Part shown: positions 21,286-33,008 of the stretch, piece after piece
Position numbering within the stretch: the stretch's first letter is position 1
Layout: every line of letters begins with the position of its first letter
Source of the DNA: Aeromicrobium marinum DSM 15272
Lineage (GTDB): Bacteria > Actinomycetota > Actinomycetes > Propionibacteriales > Nocardioidaceae
Reading direction: 5' to 3'
Length of the DNA stretch: 64,000 nt
Assembly: GCF_000160775.2 (NCBI RefSeq)
Contig: NZ_CM001024.1
Location: forward strand, 1,228,113 to 1,292,112
The notes under the pieces: model-generated
What the model was told of the DNA's origin: nothing
The model's input: the letters and a program-made list of their open reading frames with translations, nothing else
Database searches by the model: none
Translations under genes and position numbers: made by a program

Positions 21286-22209
21286 TGCCTGCCCCAGCAG
21301 TCTCGAGAACGCCCCCGCGAGCCGGCCGGGGTCGTGCTGGTCGACACCTCGTGCGCGGGCCACGTCGGCGACGACCAGCTCGGCGCCGAGCTCGCCGGCC
21401 GCCCGGCCCAGGTGGTCGTCGACCATGGACGAGTCGGCGAGGACGGCGTCCAGCCGCAGGTCCGGGGCATGGGCCGCCAACACCTCCAGGTGGTCGGTGG
21501 GCCGCATCCCGGCGGTCTCGGCGTCGCCGGCCAGGTTGAGGACGAGAAGCCGTCGCGCCGAGGTGGAGACGAGAGCGTCGCGGAGCGCCGGCACCAGCAG
21601 GGTGGGCATGACGCTGGTGAACCAGGAGCCCGGCCCGACGACGACCCAGTCGGCGGCGGTGACCGCCTGGACGGCCTCGGGACAGGCCGGTGGGTCGGCG
21701 GGGTCCAGCCGCACCGCCACGACCTGACCGGCGACGGTGGCGACCTCGGCCTGGCCGCGCACCACGGTGAGACGGTCCGGAGCCGCGTCGAGGTGGACGT
21801 CGGCCTCGATGTCCAGGGGGACGGCGGCCATCGGCAGGACCCTGCCCTGCGAGCCGAGCAGCTCCCCCACCAGGTCGAGGCCGGCGACGTGCTCACCGAG
21901 GATGTCCCAGATGGCGGCGATCAGCAGGTTCCCGAGGGCGTGCCCGGCCAGCGGGCCGTCGCCGCCGAACCGGTGCTGCAGCACCCCGACCCAGCGCTCG
22001 CCGCGTTCGTCGTCGCCGCTGAGCGCCGCCAGGGCCATCCTCAGGTCGCCCGGCGGCAGGATGTCCAGCTCCCGCCGGAGCCGTCCGGAGGACCCGCCGT
22101 TGTCGGCCACCGTCACGACCCCCGTCAGCTTGGTGGTGACCCGGCGCAGGGCCGTGAGGCTGGCCGCGAGTCCGTGACCACCACCGAGGGCGACGACCCG
22201 GGGGCTCAC
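21283..22209 (-). CDS. yvcK: YvcK-family gluconeogenesis/cell-envelope factor
   Basis: 308 residues from a GTG that overlaps the rapZ stop (GTGA). YvcK/CofD-like fold features are [12 protein letters not shown] (~6-17), [16 protein letters not shown] (~34-49), [24 protein letters not shown] (~90-100) and [13 protein letters not shown] (~190). In Bacillus and mycobacteria this family is tied to cell-wall and carbon-source control and binds UDP-sugars. The rapZ-yvcK-whiA order is widely conserved in Gram-positives. Confidence 0.92.
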   Translation of the reverse strand: MSPRVVALGGGHGLAASLTALRRVTTKLTGVVTVADNGGSSGRLRRELDILPPGDLRMALAALSGDDERGERWVGVLQHRFGGDGPLAGHALGNLLIAAIWDILGEHVAGLDLVGELLGSQGRVLPMAAVPLDIEADVHLDAAPDRLTVVRGQAEVATVAGQVVAVRLDPADPPACPEAVQAVTAADWVVVGPGSWFTSVMPTLLVPALRDALVSTSARRLLVLNLAGDAETAGMRPTDHLEVLAAHAPDLRLDAVLADSSMVDDHLGRAAGELGAELVVADVARARGVDQHDPGRLAGAFSRLLGQA

Positions 22210-23069
22210 TCGCGCCCCAGGTCGCGGTGCACGACGAGCGTCTTGACCCCCCGCGCCCTCAACCGCTCCGCGAACGCCTCGGACATCGCGACGCTGCGGT
22301 GGCGCCCCCCGGTGCAGCCGATCGCGATCGAGAGGAAGTGCTTGTCCTCGCGCACGTAGCCGTCGGTCAGCAGGGCGACGAGGGCCTCGTACTGGTCGAG
22401 GAACTCCTCGGCCCGGGGCTGCCTCCGGACGAACTCGCGGACCGGATCGTCCAAGCCGCTCATGGGTCGCAGCTCCGGCTCCCAGTAGGGGTTCGGCAGG
22501 AACCGCATGTCGGCGACCATGTCGGCATCGATCGGGATGCCGTACTTGAAGCCGAACGACATGACCGAGGCCCGCAACCGGCCGCCGTCGGGGTTCTCGA
22601 ACGCCGCCCGCAACCGCTGACCCAGCTGGTGGGTGTTGAGGCGGCTGGTGTCGACGACGATGTCGGCACGGCCACGGACCCGCCGCAACAGCTCGCGCTC
22701 GCGGTCGAACCCGTCCATCAACCGACCCTCGAGGCTCAGCGGGTGCGGCCTCCGGGCGGCTTCCTGTCGACGCACCAGGACCTCGTCGGCGGCCTCGAGG
22801 TAGAGGATCTTGGCGTCGGCGCCGCGGTCGCGCAGACGTTCCAGCACGTCGACGAGGTCGCCGAAGAACGATCTCGACCGGGCGTCGACGACCACGGCGA
22901 GCCGGTCGATGTCGTCGGACGCCTCGACCGTCGTGACGGCCTGCTCCAGCAGTGCGGGCGGGATGTTGTCGATGACGTAGTAGTCCAGCTTCTCCAGCAC
23001 CTTGGCCGCGGTGCCGCGACCGGCCCCCGTCATCCCCGTGACCAGCACGAACTCGGTGAGTCGACTCAT
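22206..23069 (-). CDS. rapZ: RNase adapter protein RapZ (YvcJ family, P-loop)
   Basis: 287 residues. The ATG directly abuts the uvrC stop (TGAATG). The P-loop NTPase has GMTGAGRGT at 12-20. The Arg in place of the usual Lys is normal in actinobacterial homologues as I recall them, but Gly where Ser/Thr is expected is unusual. Other segments are VIDNIPPALL, DARSRSFF (Walker-B-like), SFGFKYGIP (~165) and the C-terminal IGCTGGRHRSVAMSE (~250), the domain that binds GlmZ RNA in E. coli. In actinobacteria its partner is unclear. Confidence 0.92.
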   Translation of the reverse strand: MSRLTEFVLVTGMTGAGRGTAAKVLEKLDYYVIDNIPPALLEQAVTTVEASDDIDRLAVVVDARSRSFFGDLVDVLERLRDRGADAKILYLEAADEVLVRRQEAARRPHPLSLEGRLMDGFDRERELLRRVRGRADIVVDTSRLNTHQLGQRLRAAFENPDGGRLRASVMSFGFKYGIPIDADMVADMRFLPNPYWEPELRPMSGLDDPVREFVRRQPRAEEFLDQYEALVALLTDGYVREDKHFLSIAIGCTGGRHRSVAMSEAFAERLRARGVKTLVVHRDLGRE

Positions 23070-25016
23070 TCAGTCCTCCACGATCTCGCCGGTGGCGGTG
23101 TTGACCGCCGTGGTCGGCGCGGCGGCGGCCACGGCCTGCACGATGGATTGTGCCGTAGCCGGACCGATCCCGGGTACCTGCGCGACCTCCTCGACCGTCG
23201 CGGCCCGCAGTCGCTTCAACGATCCGAACTGCCGCATCAGGGCCTTGCGGCGGGTGGGACCGAGTCCGGCGACGTCGTCGAGGACCGAGTCGACCATCGA
23301 CTTGCTGCGCCGACCGCGGTGATGGGTGATCGCGAAGCGGTGGGCCTCGTCCCGGACCCGCTGCAGCAGGTAGAGACCCTCGCTGGTGCGCGGCAGGATC
23401 ACCGGGTGCTCGTCGCGCGGCAGCCAGACCTCCTCCAGGCGCTTGGCCAGCCCGCACAGGGCCACGTCGGTGATGCCGACCTCGGCCATGGCCCGGCGAG
23501 CCGCCTCGACCTGGGGTGGTCCGCCGTCGACGACCACCAGGCTCGGCGTGTAGGCGAACCGGCGTGGTCGGCCCGTCTCGGGGTCGATGCCGCCCTCGGT
23601 CTCGCCCTCCTCCAGACCCGCCCGTGCGGCGACCAGCCGCTCGAAGCGTCGCCGGACGACCTCGTGCATCGCGGCCACGTCGCTCTGGCCCTCGTGACGC
23701 ACGACGAATCGTCGGTACTCCGACTTCTTGGGCAACCCGTCCTCGAACACCACCATCGAGGCGACGATCTCGGTGCCCTGCAGGTTGGAGATGTCGAAGC
23801 ACTCGATGCGCAGGGGCGCGTCGGGCAGGTCCAGTGCTGCCTGGATCTCCTCCAGGGCGAGGCTCCGCGTGGTGAGGTCGCTGCTGCGCTTGAGCCGGTG
23901 CCGCATGAGGGCCTGCTTGGCGTTCTGTTCCACCGTCTCCATCAGCTGACGCTTGTCCCCCCGCTGGGGGACGCGGAGACGGACCGGGCCGCCTCGACGT
24001 TCGCCGAGCAGCTGCGCGAGCGCCTCGTGGTCGGCGGGCAGCTCCGGGACCAGCACCTCGCGCGGCACCGCGCCGGGGTCGGCGTCCTGGTACAGGGTCA
24101 TGACCGCTCGCTCGACCAGGTCGGCGAAGGTGACGTCCTCGGCCTTGTCGGCGACCCAGCCCCGCTGGCCCCGGATCCGGCCTCCCCGCACCGAGAAGAT
24201 CTGCACGGCCGTCTCGAGGGGATCGTCCTCGAAGCCCAGGACGTCGGCGTCGGTGCCGTCGCCGAGCACGACCGTCTGCTTCTCCAGCACCTTCTCGAGG
24301 GCGCCGAGGTCGTCCCGCAGCTTCGCGGCGAGCTCGTACTCCATCGCCTCCGACGCCTCGACCATGCGGCGCTCGATGCGGGCGGTGAACCCCGCCGTCT
24401 GGCCGGCCATGAAGGCCATGAAGTCGTCGACGATCGCCCGGTGCTCGTCGGCCGACACCCGGCCGACGCAGGGCGCCGCGCACTTGCCGATGTCGCCCAG
24501 CAGGCACGGACGACCGATCGCGGCAGCGCGACGGAACACCCCGGCGGAGCACGACCGCATCGGGAAGACCCGCAGGAGCGTGTCGACGGTGTCGCGGATG
24601 GCCCAGGCGTGCGAGTAGGGACCGAAGTACCGGACGCCCTTGCGCTGGGTGCCCCGCATGACCTGCACCCGCGGATGCTCCTCGCCGACGGTCACGGCGA
24701 GCCAGGGGTAGGACTTGTCGTCGCGGTACTTGACGTTGAACCGCGGGTCGAACTCCTTGATCCACGTGTACTCCAGCTGGAGCGCCTCGACCTCGGTGCC
24801 GACCACGGTCCACTCGACCGACGCGGCCGTCGTGACCATCCGACGCGTGCGCTCGTGCAGTCCGGCGAGGTCGGCGAAGTACGACGACAGCCGCGGCCGC
24901 AGCGACTTGGCCTTGCCGACGTAGATCACCCGGCCGCCCTCGTCGCGGAAGCGGTACACCCCCGGCTCGGTGGGGATCTCCCCCGGCCGGGGTCGGTAGG
25001 TCGCGGGGTCGGCCAC
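23070..25016 (-). CDS. uvrC: Excinuclease ABC subunit C
   Basis: 648 residues from a GTG (reading MADPATYRP). It makes both incisions in nucleotide-excision repair. Domains in order: GIY-YIG nuclease ([19 protein letters not shown], ~18-37); a cysteine-containing linker ([15 protein letters not shown], ~155); UvrB-binding UVR motif (~200-235); RNase-H-like endonuclease core with [10 protein letters not shown] (~405) and VVDGGPPQV (~485); and C-terminal helix-hairpin-helix repeats (~570-625). TAGGCT 6 nt before the GTG overlaps the uvrA stop and gives a leaderless promoter. Confidence 0.96.
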   Translation of the reverse strand: MADPATYRPRPGEIPTEPGVYRFRDEGGRVIYVGKAKSLRPRLSSYFADLAGLHERTRRMVTTAASVEWTVVGTEVEALQLEYTWIKEFDPRFNVKYRDDKSYPWLAVTVGEEHPRVQVMRGTQRKGVRYFGPYSHAWAIRDTVDTLLRVFPMRSCSAGVFRRAAAIGRPCLLGDIGKCAAPCVGRVSADEHRAIVDDFMAFMAGQTAGFTARIERRMVEASEAMEYELAAKLRDDLGALEKVLEKQTVVLGDGTDADVLGFEDDPLETAVQIFSVRGGRIRGQRGWVADKAEDVTFADLVERAVMTLYQDADPGAVPREVLVPELPADHEALAQLLGERRGGPVRLRVPQRGDKRQLMETVEQNAKQALMRHRLKRSSDLTTRSLALEEIQAALDLPDAPLRIECFDISNLQGTEIVASMVVFEDGLPKKSEYRRFVVRHEGQSDVAAMHEVVRRRFERLVAARAGLEEGETEGGIDPETGRPRRFAYTPSLVVVDGGPPQVEAARRAMAEVGITDVALCGLAKRLEEVWLPRDEHPVILPRTSEGLYLLQRVRDEAHRFAITHHRGRRSKSMVDSVLDDVAGLGPTRRKALMRQFGSLKRLRAATVEEVAQVPGIGPATAQSIVQAVAAAAPTTAVNTATGEIVED

Positions 25017-25025
25017 GCCGTCAGC

Positions 25026-27908
<2,883 letters not shown>

Positions 27909-27914
27909 CGCACG

Positions 27915-27976
27915 ATCCTAACGAGCGGTCCCGACAGTTTCGTGTCGAGCGGAGGCCCGCCGACCTCTGGCAGGCT
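27915..27976. promoter_or_regulatory. Divergent leaderless -10 elements (uvrA / MBL hydrolase)
   Basis: TAGGAT on the minus strand (27915-27920) is 6 nt from the uvrA GTG. CAGGCT on the plus strand (27971-27976) is 6 nt from the ATG at 27983; it deviates from TANNNT at its first base. Confidence 0.45.
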
Positions 27977-27982
27977 GGCCCC

Positions 27983-28588
27983 ATGAGCGACTCGCTGGAG
28001 ATCACGCCCCTGTCCGTCGGTCCGATGGACAACATCGCCTACCTGCTGCGCTGCACGACCACCGGCGAACAGGTCATGATCGACGCCGCCAACGACGCCG
28101 ACCGGCTGCTCGACCTGGTGGGTGACGGAGGTCTCGCCCGGGTGGTCACGACCCACCGGCACGGGGACCACTGGCAGGCCCTGGCCGAGGTCGTGTCGGC
28201 GACGGGGGCCGAGACCGTCGCGGGCGAGGCCGATGCCGACGAGCTGCCGGTCCCCGTCGACGTCCGGGTGCGCACCGGCGCCCGGGTGCGGGTCGGGTCC
28301 TGCGAGCTGGAGGTCATCGGACTGGTCGGTCACACGCCGGGCTCGATCGCGCTCGCCTACGACGACCCCGACGGGGTGGTGCACCTGTTCACCGGCGACT
28401 CGCTCTTCCCCGGTGGCGTCGGCAAGACCTGGTCGCCGGAGGACTTCACCCGACTGATCGACGACGTCGAGCGCGAGCTGTTCGACCGCTTCGACGACGA
28501 CACGCAGGTGTACCCGGGCCACGGCGCGGGGACCACCCTCGGTGCCGAGCGGCCGCACCTGGCCGAGTGGCGCGAGCGGGGATGGTGA
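27983..28588 (+). CDS. MBL-fold metallohydrolase (glyoxalase II-like)
   Basis: 201 residues. It has complete metallo-beta-lactamase metal ligands: THRHGDHW (HxHxDH, ~52-59), GHTPGS (~113), FTGDSLF (~137) and PGHG (~180). The layout matches hydroxyacylglutathione-hydrolase-like proteins that cleave thioesters. Actinobacteria generally lack glutathione, so a mycothiol or other thioester substrate is more likely; that is inference. It is divergent from uvrA and followed 20 nt later by a lipoprotein gene with its own promoter. Confidence 0.87.
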   Translation: MSDSLEITPLSVGPMDNIAYLLRCTTTGEQVMIDAANDADRLLDLVGDGGLARVVTTHRHGDHWQALAEVVSATGAETVAGEADADELPVPVDVRVRTGARVRVGSCELEVIGLVGHTPGSIALAYDDPDGVVHLFTGDSLFPGGVGKTWSPEDFTRLIDDVERELFDRFDDDTQVYPGHGAGTTLGAERPHLAEWRERGW

Positions 28589-28608
28589 ACCGCGCCTAGG
28601 CTCGGAGC

Positions 28609-28992
28609 ATGAGGACGGCCGCCGGGATGATGCTCGTCGCGGTCGCGCTGACCGCCTGCAGCACGGGCACCGACGCACCGGCCGAAGATCCGGACCGGGC
28701 CGGCGACACGACCTGCCAGCTGGTGCGTGCCGGCATCGACGCCTTCAACACCGGCGACGTCGACGGCACGATCGAGCTGTTCCGCGAGGCCCTCGAACCG
28801 GCCCGCGACTACGCGGACCTCAGCGACGACCCGGTCGCCGACGACCTGCTGGAAGCGGTGCAGTACTACGCCGACCTGCCCGCCGACGAGTACGTGGAGG
28901 CCTTCCGGACCTCCGAGGAGTTCCGCCGGTACCAGGCGATCACCCTCGGTCAGTGCGAGACCGCGCCCGTCGACGACGCCGTCCCCACCTGA
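28609..28992 (+). CDS. Putative lipoprotein, function unknown
   Basis: 127 residues. Residues 1-17 form a short signal with the lipobox LTAC (lipidated Cys17), followed by a Thr/Ala/Asp-rich linker. The mature part is small and acidic, with repeated short helices (GIDAFNTGDVDGTIELFREA, ~43-62) like a degenerate TPR/ankle helix pair, and two further Cys (CQLV, QCET) that could form a disulfide. No family is recognised. It is leaderless: TAGGCT ends 6 nt before the ATG. Confidence 0.65.
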   Translation: MRTAAGMMLVAVALTACSTGTDAPAEDPDRAGDTTCQLVRAGIDAFNTGDVDGTIELFREALEPARDYADLSDDPVADDLLEAVQYYADLPADEYVEAFRTSEEFRRYQAITLGQCETAPVDDAVPT

Positions 28993-29005
28993 CCCGGTCC
29001 GGGGC

Positions 29006-30307
29006 TCAGAGGGTCACGGGGAGCTCGTCGACCCCGAACACGAAGCTGAGCTGGCGGAACGACAGCTCGCTCTCGGGCTTGGCGAGGGCGAGGTCGGGAA
29101 AGCGCCGGAGCAGCTGGGGCAGGACCTCGCGCAGCTCCATGCGGGCCAGCTCGGCGCCGATGCAGCGATGGATGCCGTGCCCGAACGCGAGGTGGCCGCT
29201 GGTCGGCACCCGCAGGGGGTCGAACTCCTCGGGACGCCCGCCGGCCGCGGCGGGGTCGCGGTTGGCAGCGCTGAGCGAGGCGAGGATGACGTCGCCGGCC
29301 TTGACCCGCGTGCCGAACAGCTCCATGTCGCGACGCGCGAACCGGGGGAAGGCGACCTGCACGACCGCCAGGTACCTCAGGAGCTCCTCGACCACCCGGT
29401 CGACGTCCTCGGGGGTTCCCTCCCGGACCAGGGCCGCGTAGGCCGGGTCGCGCAGCAGCACGATCGTGCCGAGCGCGATCATGCCGGCCGTGGTCTCGTA
29501 CCCGCCGGTGAACACGCCGTCGGCGAGACCGGCGAGGTCGACGTCGGTGATCGCGTCGCCCTCGGACCGGATGATCTGCCCGATGAGACCGGGTCCCGGC
29601 TCGACCCGCTGGCGGGCGACCGCGTCGAACAGGAACTCCCGCTGGGCCGAGACGGCGCCGAAGGCGGCGGCAGCACCGTTGGTGGCGTCGAACCGGGCGC
29701 TGCCGAGACCGGCGAAGGTGGCCCTGTCCTCGTAGTCCAGACCCAGCAGGTCGCAGATGGTCTGGAAGGGGACAGGAAAGGCGAGGTGCTCCGCGAGGTC
29801 GACGGGCACGCCACCCGCGGCGGCCGCTCCGAGCACGTCGAGCTGGCGGTCGACCGTCGTCTCGATCGCCGGCCCGAGACGGGCGAGACGGCGCATCGTG
29901 AACTCCGGCGTGATGATCTTGCGGAGCCGGGTGTGCACCGGCGGGTCGGTGAACCCGAGACCCCCGATATCGTCCGACGTCGCCGGACCGTCGCCGAGGA
30001 ACAGGTGCCGGATGTCGGTGGAGTAGTGCTGCGCATCGGTGAGGACCGCGCGCGTCTGCTCGTGCCCGGTCACGAGGTAGGCCGTGAAGTCGAACGGCAG
30101 GTCGAGCCGGCGCATCGGCTGCTGCTCACGCCACTGCTGCATCTGCGGCAGGGGGTCCATGCCCACGCGTTGCAGGGGGATCTTGGTCTCCGCGGGGATG
30201 AACGAGAGCCTCGACAGGTCGATGCCCTTCTTGCGGATGCGACGGACGACGAACTCGCTGATCCACCCCGACACCAGCGACGACAGCCGCGCTCTGACCT
30301 GAGACAC
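29006..30307 (-). CDS. Cytochrome P450
   Basis: 433 residues from GTG 30307. It is a soluble class-I-type bacterial P450. The I-helix is GVFTGGYETTAGM (~250-262) with the oxygen-binding Gly/Glu-Thr, the K-helix ExxR lies in EELLRY...FPRFARR (~300-325), and the haem loop is FGHGIHRCIGAELARMELRE (~368-387) with the proximal Cys. No ferredoxin or reductase gene is adjacent, so redox partners must be encoded elsewhere. TAGTTT lies 6 nt before the start (leaderless). The substrate is unknown; the sequence belongs to the general actinobacterial CYP105/107-like world. Confidence 0.9.
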   Translation of the reverse strand: MSQVRARLSSLVSGWISEFVVRRIRKKGIDLSRLSFIPAETKIPLQRVGMDPLPQMQQWREQQPMRRLDLPFDFTAYLVTGHEQTRAVLTDAQHYSTDIRHLFLGDGPATSDDIGGLGFTDPPVHTRLRKIITPEFTMRRLARLGPAIETTVDRQLDVLGAAAAGGVPVDLAEHLAFPVPFQTICDLLGLDYEDRATFAGLGSARFDATNGAAAAFGAVSAQREFLFDAVARQRVEPGPGLIGQIIRSEGDAITDVDLAGLADGVFTGGYETTAGMIALGTIVLLRDPAYAALVREGTPEDVDRVVEELLRYLAVVQVAFPRFARRDMELFGTRVKAGDVILASLSAANRDPAAAGGRPEEFDPLRVPTSGHLAFGHGIHRCIGAELARMELREVLPQLLRRFPDLALAKPESELSFRQLSFVFGVDELPVTL

Positions 30308-30405
30308 GGCACGAAACTACTACGGATGCTTGCGCGGCCCTGACATTCACGCCACGGTGGTGCGACGAACGGCGGAACATCCGTCGATGGATCGGGGGAA
30401 CCGTC

Positions 30406-31836
30406 ATGGCGTCGACCACACCTGAGCAGACCGGGCAGACCGAGCTGAAGCGGGTGATGGGCCCCAAGTTGCTCCTGCTGTTCATCGTCGGGGACATCCT
30501 CGGGACCGGCGTGTACGCGCTGACCGGGCAGGTGGCCGGCGAGGTCGGTGGGGCCGCCTGGGTCCCGTTCCTGGTGGCGTTCGGCGTGGCCACGCTGACC
30601 GCCTTCAGCTACCTGGAGCTGGTCACCAAGTACCCGCGCGCCGCCGGCGCCGCGCTCTACGTGCACAAGGCGATCGGCATCCACTTCGTCACCTTCATCG
30701 TGCTGTTCACCGTGATGAGCTCCGGCATCACGTCGGCGTCGACGGCGTCTCGCGCGTTCGCCGTGAACATGCTGACCGCCTTCGGTGGCGGCGAGGCTCC
30801 CGACCCCGCCGACCCGGCCCTGCTCGTGATCGCCCTCGGGTTCCTGCTGCTGGTGATGTTCATCAACTTCCGCGGCGTCGCCGAGAGCGTCGGCACGAAC
30901 GTGGTGCTCACCCTGGTCGAGCTGTCGGGCCTGCTCCTCGTGATCTTCATCGGGCTGTACTTCGTGGTGGGCAACGAGGCCAACTGGGACGCGGTCGTCG
31001 CCTTCGACTCCCCCGACGACAAGAACACCTGGGTCGCGATCACCACGGCGACCTCGCTGGCGTTCTTCGCGATGGTCGGCTTCGAGGACTCGGTCAACAT
31101 GGCGGAGGAGACCAAGGACCCCGTGCGCATCTTCCCCCGGATGATGCTCACCGGCCTGGGTCTGGCCGCCGTCATCTACGTGCTGATCTCGATCCTGGCC
31201 GTGGCGATCGTGCCGGTCGGCGACCTCGCGAACAGCGAGACCCCGCTGGTCACGGTCGTGCAGACCGCCGCACCGGACTTCCCGATCGGCGACCTGCTGC
31301 CGGTCATCTCGATGTTCGCCGTAGCCAACTCCGCGCTGATCAACATGATGATGGCCAGCCGCCTGCTGTACGGCATGTCGAAGCAGGGCGTGCTGCCGAA
31401 GTTCCTCAGTCACGTGCACCCGGGGCGCCGGACCCCGTGGGCCGCCATCGTGTTCACGACGGTGATCGGCCTCGGTCTCATCACGTTCGTCAGTGCAGAC
31501 CCCGACAGCTCGGTGGTCGCGCTGCTGGGTGGGACGACCTCGCTGCTGCTGCTGGCGGTGTTCACCGTGGTCAACGTCGCGGTCCTCGTCCTGCGCCGCG
31601 ACCCGGTCGACCACGAGCACTTCCGCACCCGCACGCCCATCGCCGTGCTGGGGGCCATCTCGTGCTTCTACCTCGTGCTCCCCTACTCCGGCCGGGACAG
31701 CCAGCAGTACGTCATCGCGGGCTGGTTGCTGGTGATCGGCGTCCTGCTGTGGGTCGCGACCCTGGCGGTCAACCGGGCCACCGGCGTCCATGCCGAGTTC
31801 GATCCGGAGGACATCCCGCCGCACGAGATCCCGTGA
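30406..31836 (+). CDS. APC-family amino acid permease
   Basis: 476 residues with about 12 membrane helices. The APC signature is GDILGTGVYALTGQVAGEVGG (helix 1, ~28-48), and the helix 6 region is AFFAMVGFEDSVNMAEETKDP (~215-235). It imports or exchanges amino acids or polyamines. The family is clear and the substrate is not. It has a ribosome-binding site (GGGGGAA). The gene stands alone, followed after 45 nt by the TerC riboswitch leader. Confidence 0.88.
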   Translation: MASTTPEQTGQTELKRVMGPKLLLLFIVGDILGTGVYALTGQVAGEVGGAAWVPFLVAFGVATLTAFSYLELVTKYPRAAGAALYVHKAIGIHFVTFIVLFTVMSSGITSASTASRAFAVNMLTAFGGGEAPDPADPALLVIALGFLLLVMFINFRGVAESVGTNVVLTLVELSGLLLVIFIGLYFVVGNEANWDAVVAFDSPDDKNTWVAITTATSLAFFAMVGFEDSVNMAEETKDPVRIFPRMMLTGLGLAAVIYVLISILAVAIVPVGDLANSETPLVTVVQTAAPDFPIGDLLPVISMFAVANSALINMMMASRLLYGMSKQGVLPKFLSHVHPGRRTPWAAIVFTTVIGLGLITFVSADPDSSVVALLGGTTSLLLLAVFTVVNVAVLVLRRDPVDHEHFRTRTPIAVLGAISCFYLVLPYSGRDSQQYVIAGWLLVIGVLLWVATLAVNRATGVHAEFDPEDIPPHEIP

Positions 31837-31881
31837 CCTCGCTCTCGGCCCCCGGCGACACCACCGGGCGTGTGTTTCAAT

Positions 31882-32018
31882 GATCGAGGAGGGGAGTATC
31901 CCCACCCTTGCATCGTTCCCGTCATCACGATCGACCACGTCGGTCCGGGAACGGCGGTCGACCGTGGTCCGGTTCGGCGGGAGAGACCTCCGGTCCCTTC
32001 CCCGTCCCCACCGGAGGT
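31882..32018 (+). promoter_or_regulatory. yybP-ykoY-type (Mn2+) riboswitch with anti-SD
   Basis: The 188-nt leader of the TerC gene has the yybP-ykoY landmarks: GGGGAGTA loop element (31891-31898), GTCATCACGA loop element (31921-31930), a long imperfect stem between, and a 3' GGGAGAGACCTCC (31978-31990). Mn2+ binding is known for this class, and TerC-like genes are classical targets. ACCTCCGG (31986-31993) is an exact complement of CCGGAGGT (32011-32018), which is the ribosome-binding site. GGAGG (31888-31892) could instead pair with CCTCC (31987-31991) to close the aptamer. This suggests a translational ON switch by Mn2+. The identification is by eye, not by covariance model. Confidence 0.82.
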
Positions 32019-32024
32019 AGTCCC

Positions 32025-33005
32025 ATGGATGTGTCCCTGCTGACCTGGCTCGTCACCATCGCCGTGATCGCCGGCTTCTTCGTGTTCGACTTCTACGCCC
32101 ACGTGCGGACGCCGCACGCCCCCACCCTGCGGGAGTCGGGCTTCTGGTCGGCGTTCTACATCGCGGTGTCGATCGTGTTCGGCTTCATCGTGTTCGGCAT
32201 CTGGGGATCGACGTACGGGGGCGAGTTCTTCGCCGGCTACGTCACCGAGAAGGCCCTGTCCGTCGACAACCTGTTCATCTTCGTCATCATCATGGCGAGC
32301 TTCTCCGTGCCGCGGGAGTTCCAGCAGAAGGTGCTGCTGATCGGCATCGCGATGGCGCTGGTGATGCGCGGCATCTTCATCGCCCTCGGTGCCGCGGCGA
32401 TCAACGCGTACGCCTGGGTGTTCTACCTGTTCGGCGTGTTCCTGATCTTCACCGCGGTGAAGCTGATCCGCGACCACATGACCGACGACCACGCCGAGGA
32501 CCAGCAGGACAGCCGGCTGATCCGGTTCGTCAAGAAGGTGCTGCCCACCACCGACGAGTACCACGGCGACAAGCTCCTGACGAAGATCAACGGCAAGCGC
32601 TTCGTCACCCCGATGCTGCTGACGCTGGTCGCCATCGGTCTCACCGACCTGCTGTTCGCCCTCGACTCGATCCCCGCCATCTACGGCCTCACCCAGGAGC
32701 CGTACCTGGTCTTCACGGCCAACGCGTTCGCCCTGCTCGGCCTGCGACAGCTGTTCTTCCTCATCGGTGGCCTGCTGGAGCGGCTGGTCTTCCTGTCGTA
32801 CGGGCTGTCGATCATCCTGGCGTTCATCGGCGTCAAGCTGATCCTGCACGCCCTGCACGAGAACACCCTGCCGTTCATCAACGGCGGCGAGCACGTGGCG
32901 GTCTACGAGGTGTCGACCGGCACCTCGCTGCTCGTGATCCTCGGGGTGCTGGTCGTGACGACCGTGGCGAGCCTGCTCAAGACCAAGGACCGCGCCAAGG
33001 TCTGA
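32025..33005 (+). CDS. TerC/Alx-family integral membrane protein (likely Mn2+ exporter)
   Basis: 326 residues with about nine membrane helices. The TerC-family hallmarks with intramembrane acidic residues are FFVFDFYAHV (~17-26), the EKALSVDNLFIFVIIMASF segment (~76-94) with Glu/Asp/Asn, and LTDLLFALDSIPAIYGLT (~209-226). Alx and other TerC members export manganese in several bacteria. The riboswitch leader strongly supports that job here. The start ATG has GGAGG 9 nt upstream, inside the switching helix. Confidence 0.9.
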   Translation: MDVSLLTWLVTIAVIAGFFVFDFYAHVRTPHAPTLRESGFWSAFYIAVSIVFGFIVFGIWGSTYGGEFFAGYVTEKALSVDNLFIFVIIMASFSVPREFQQKVLLIGIAMALVMRGIFIALGAAAINAYAWVFYLFGVFLIFTAVKLIRDHMTDDHAEDQQDSRLIRFVKKVLPTTDEYHGDKLLTKINGKRFVTPMLLTLVAIGLTDLLFALDSIPAIYGLTQEPYLVFTANAFALLGLRQLFFLIGGLLERLVFLSYGLSIILAFIGVKLILHALHENTLPFINGGEHVAVYEVSTGTSLLVILGVLVVTTVASLLKTKDRAKV

Positions 33006-33008
33006 CCC

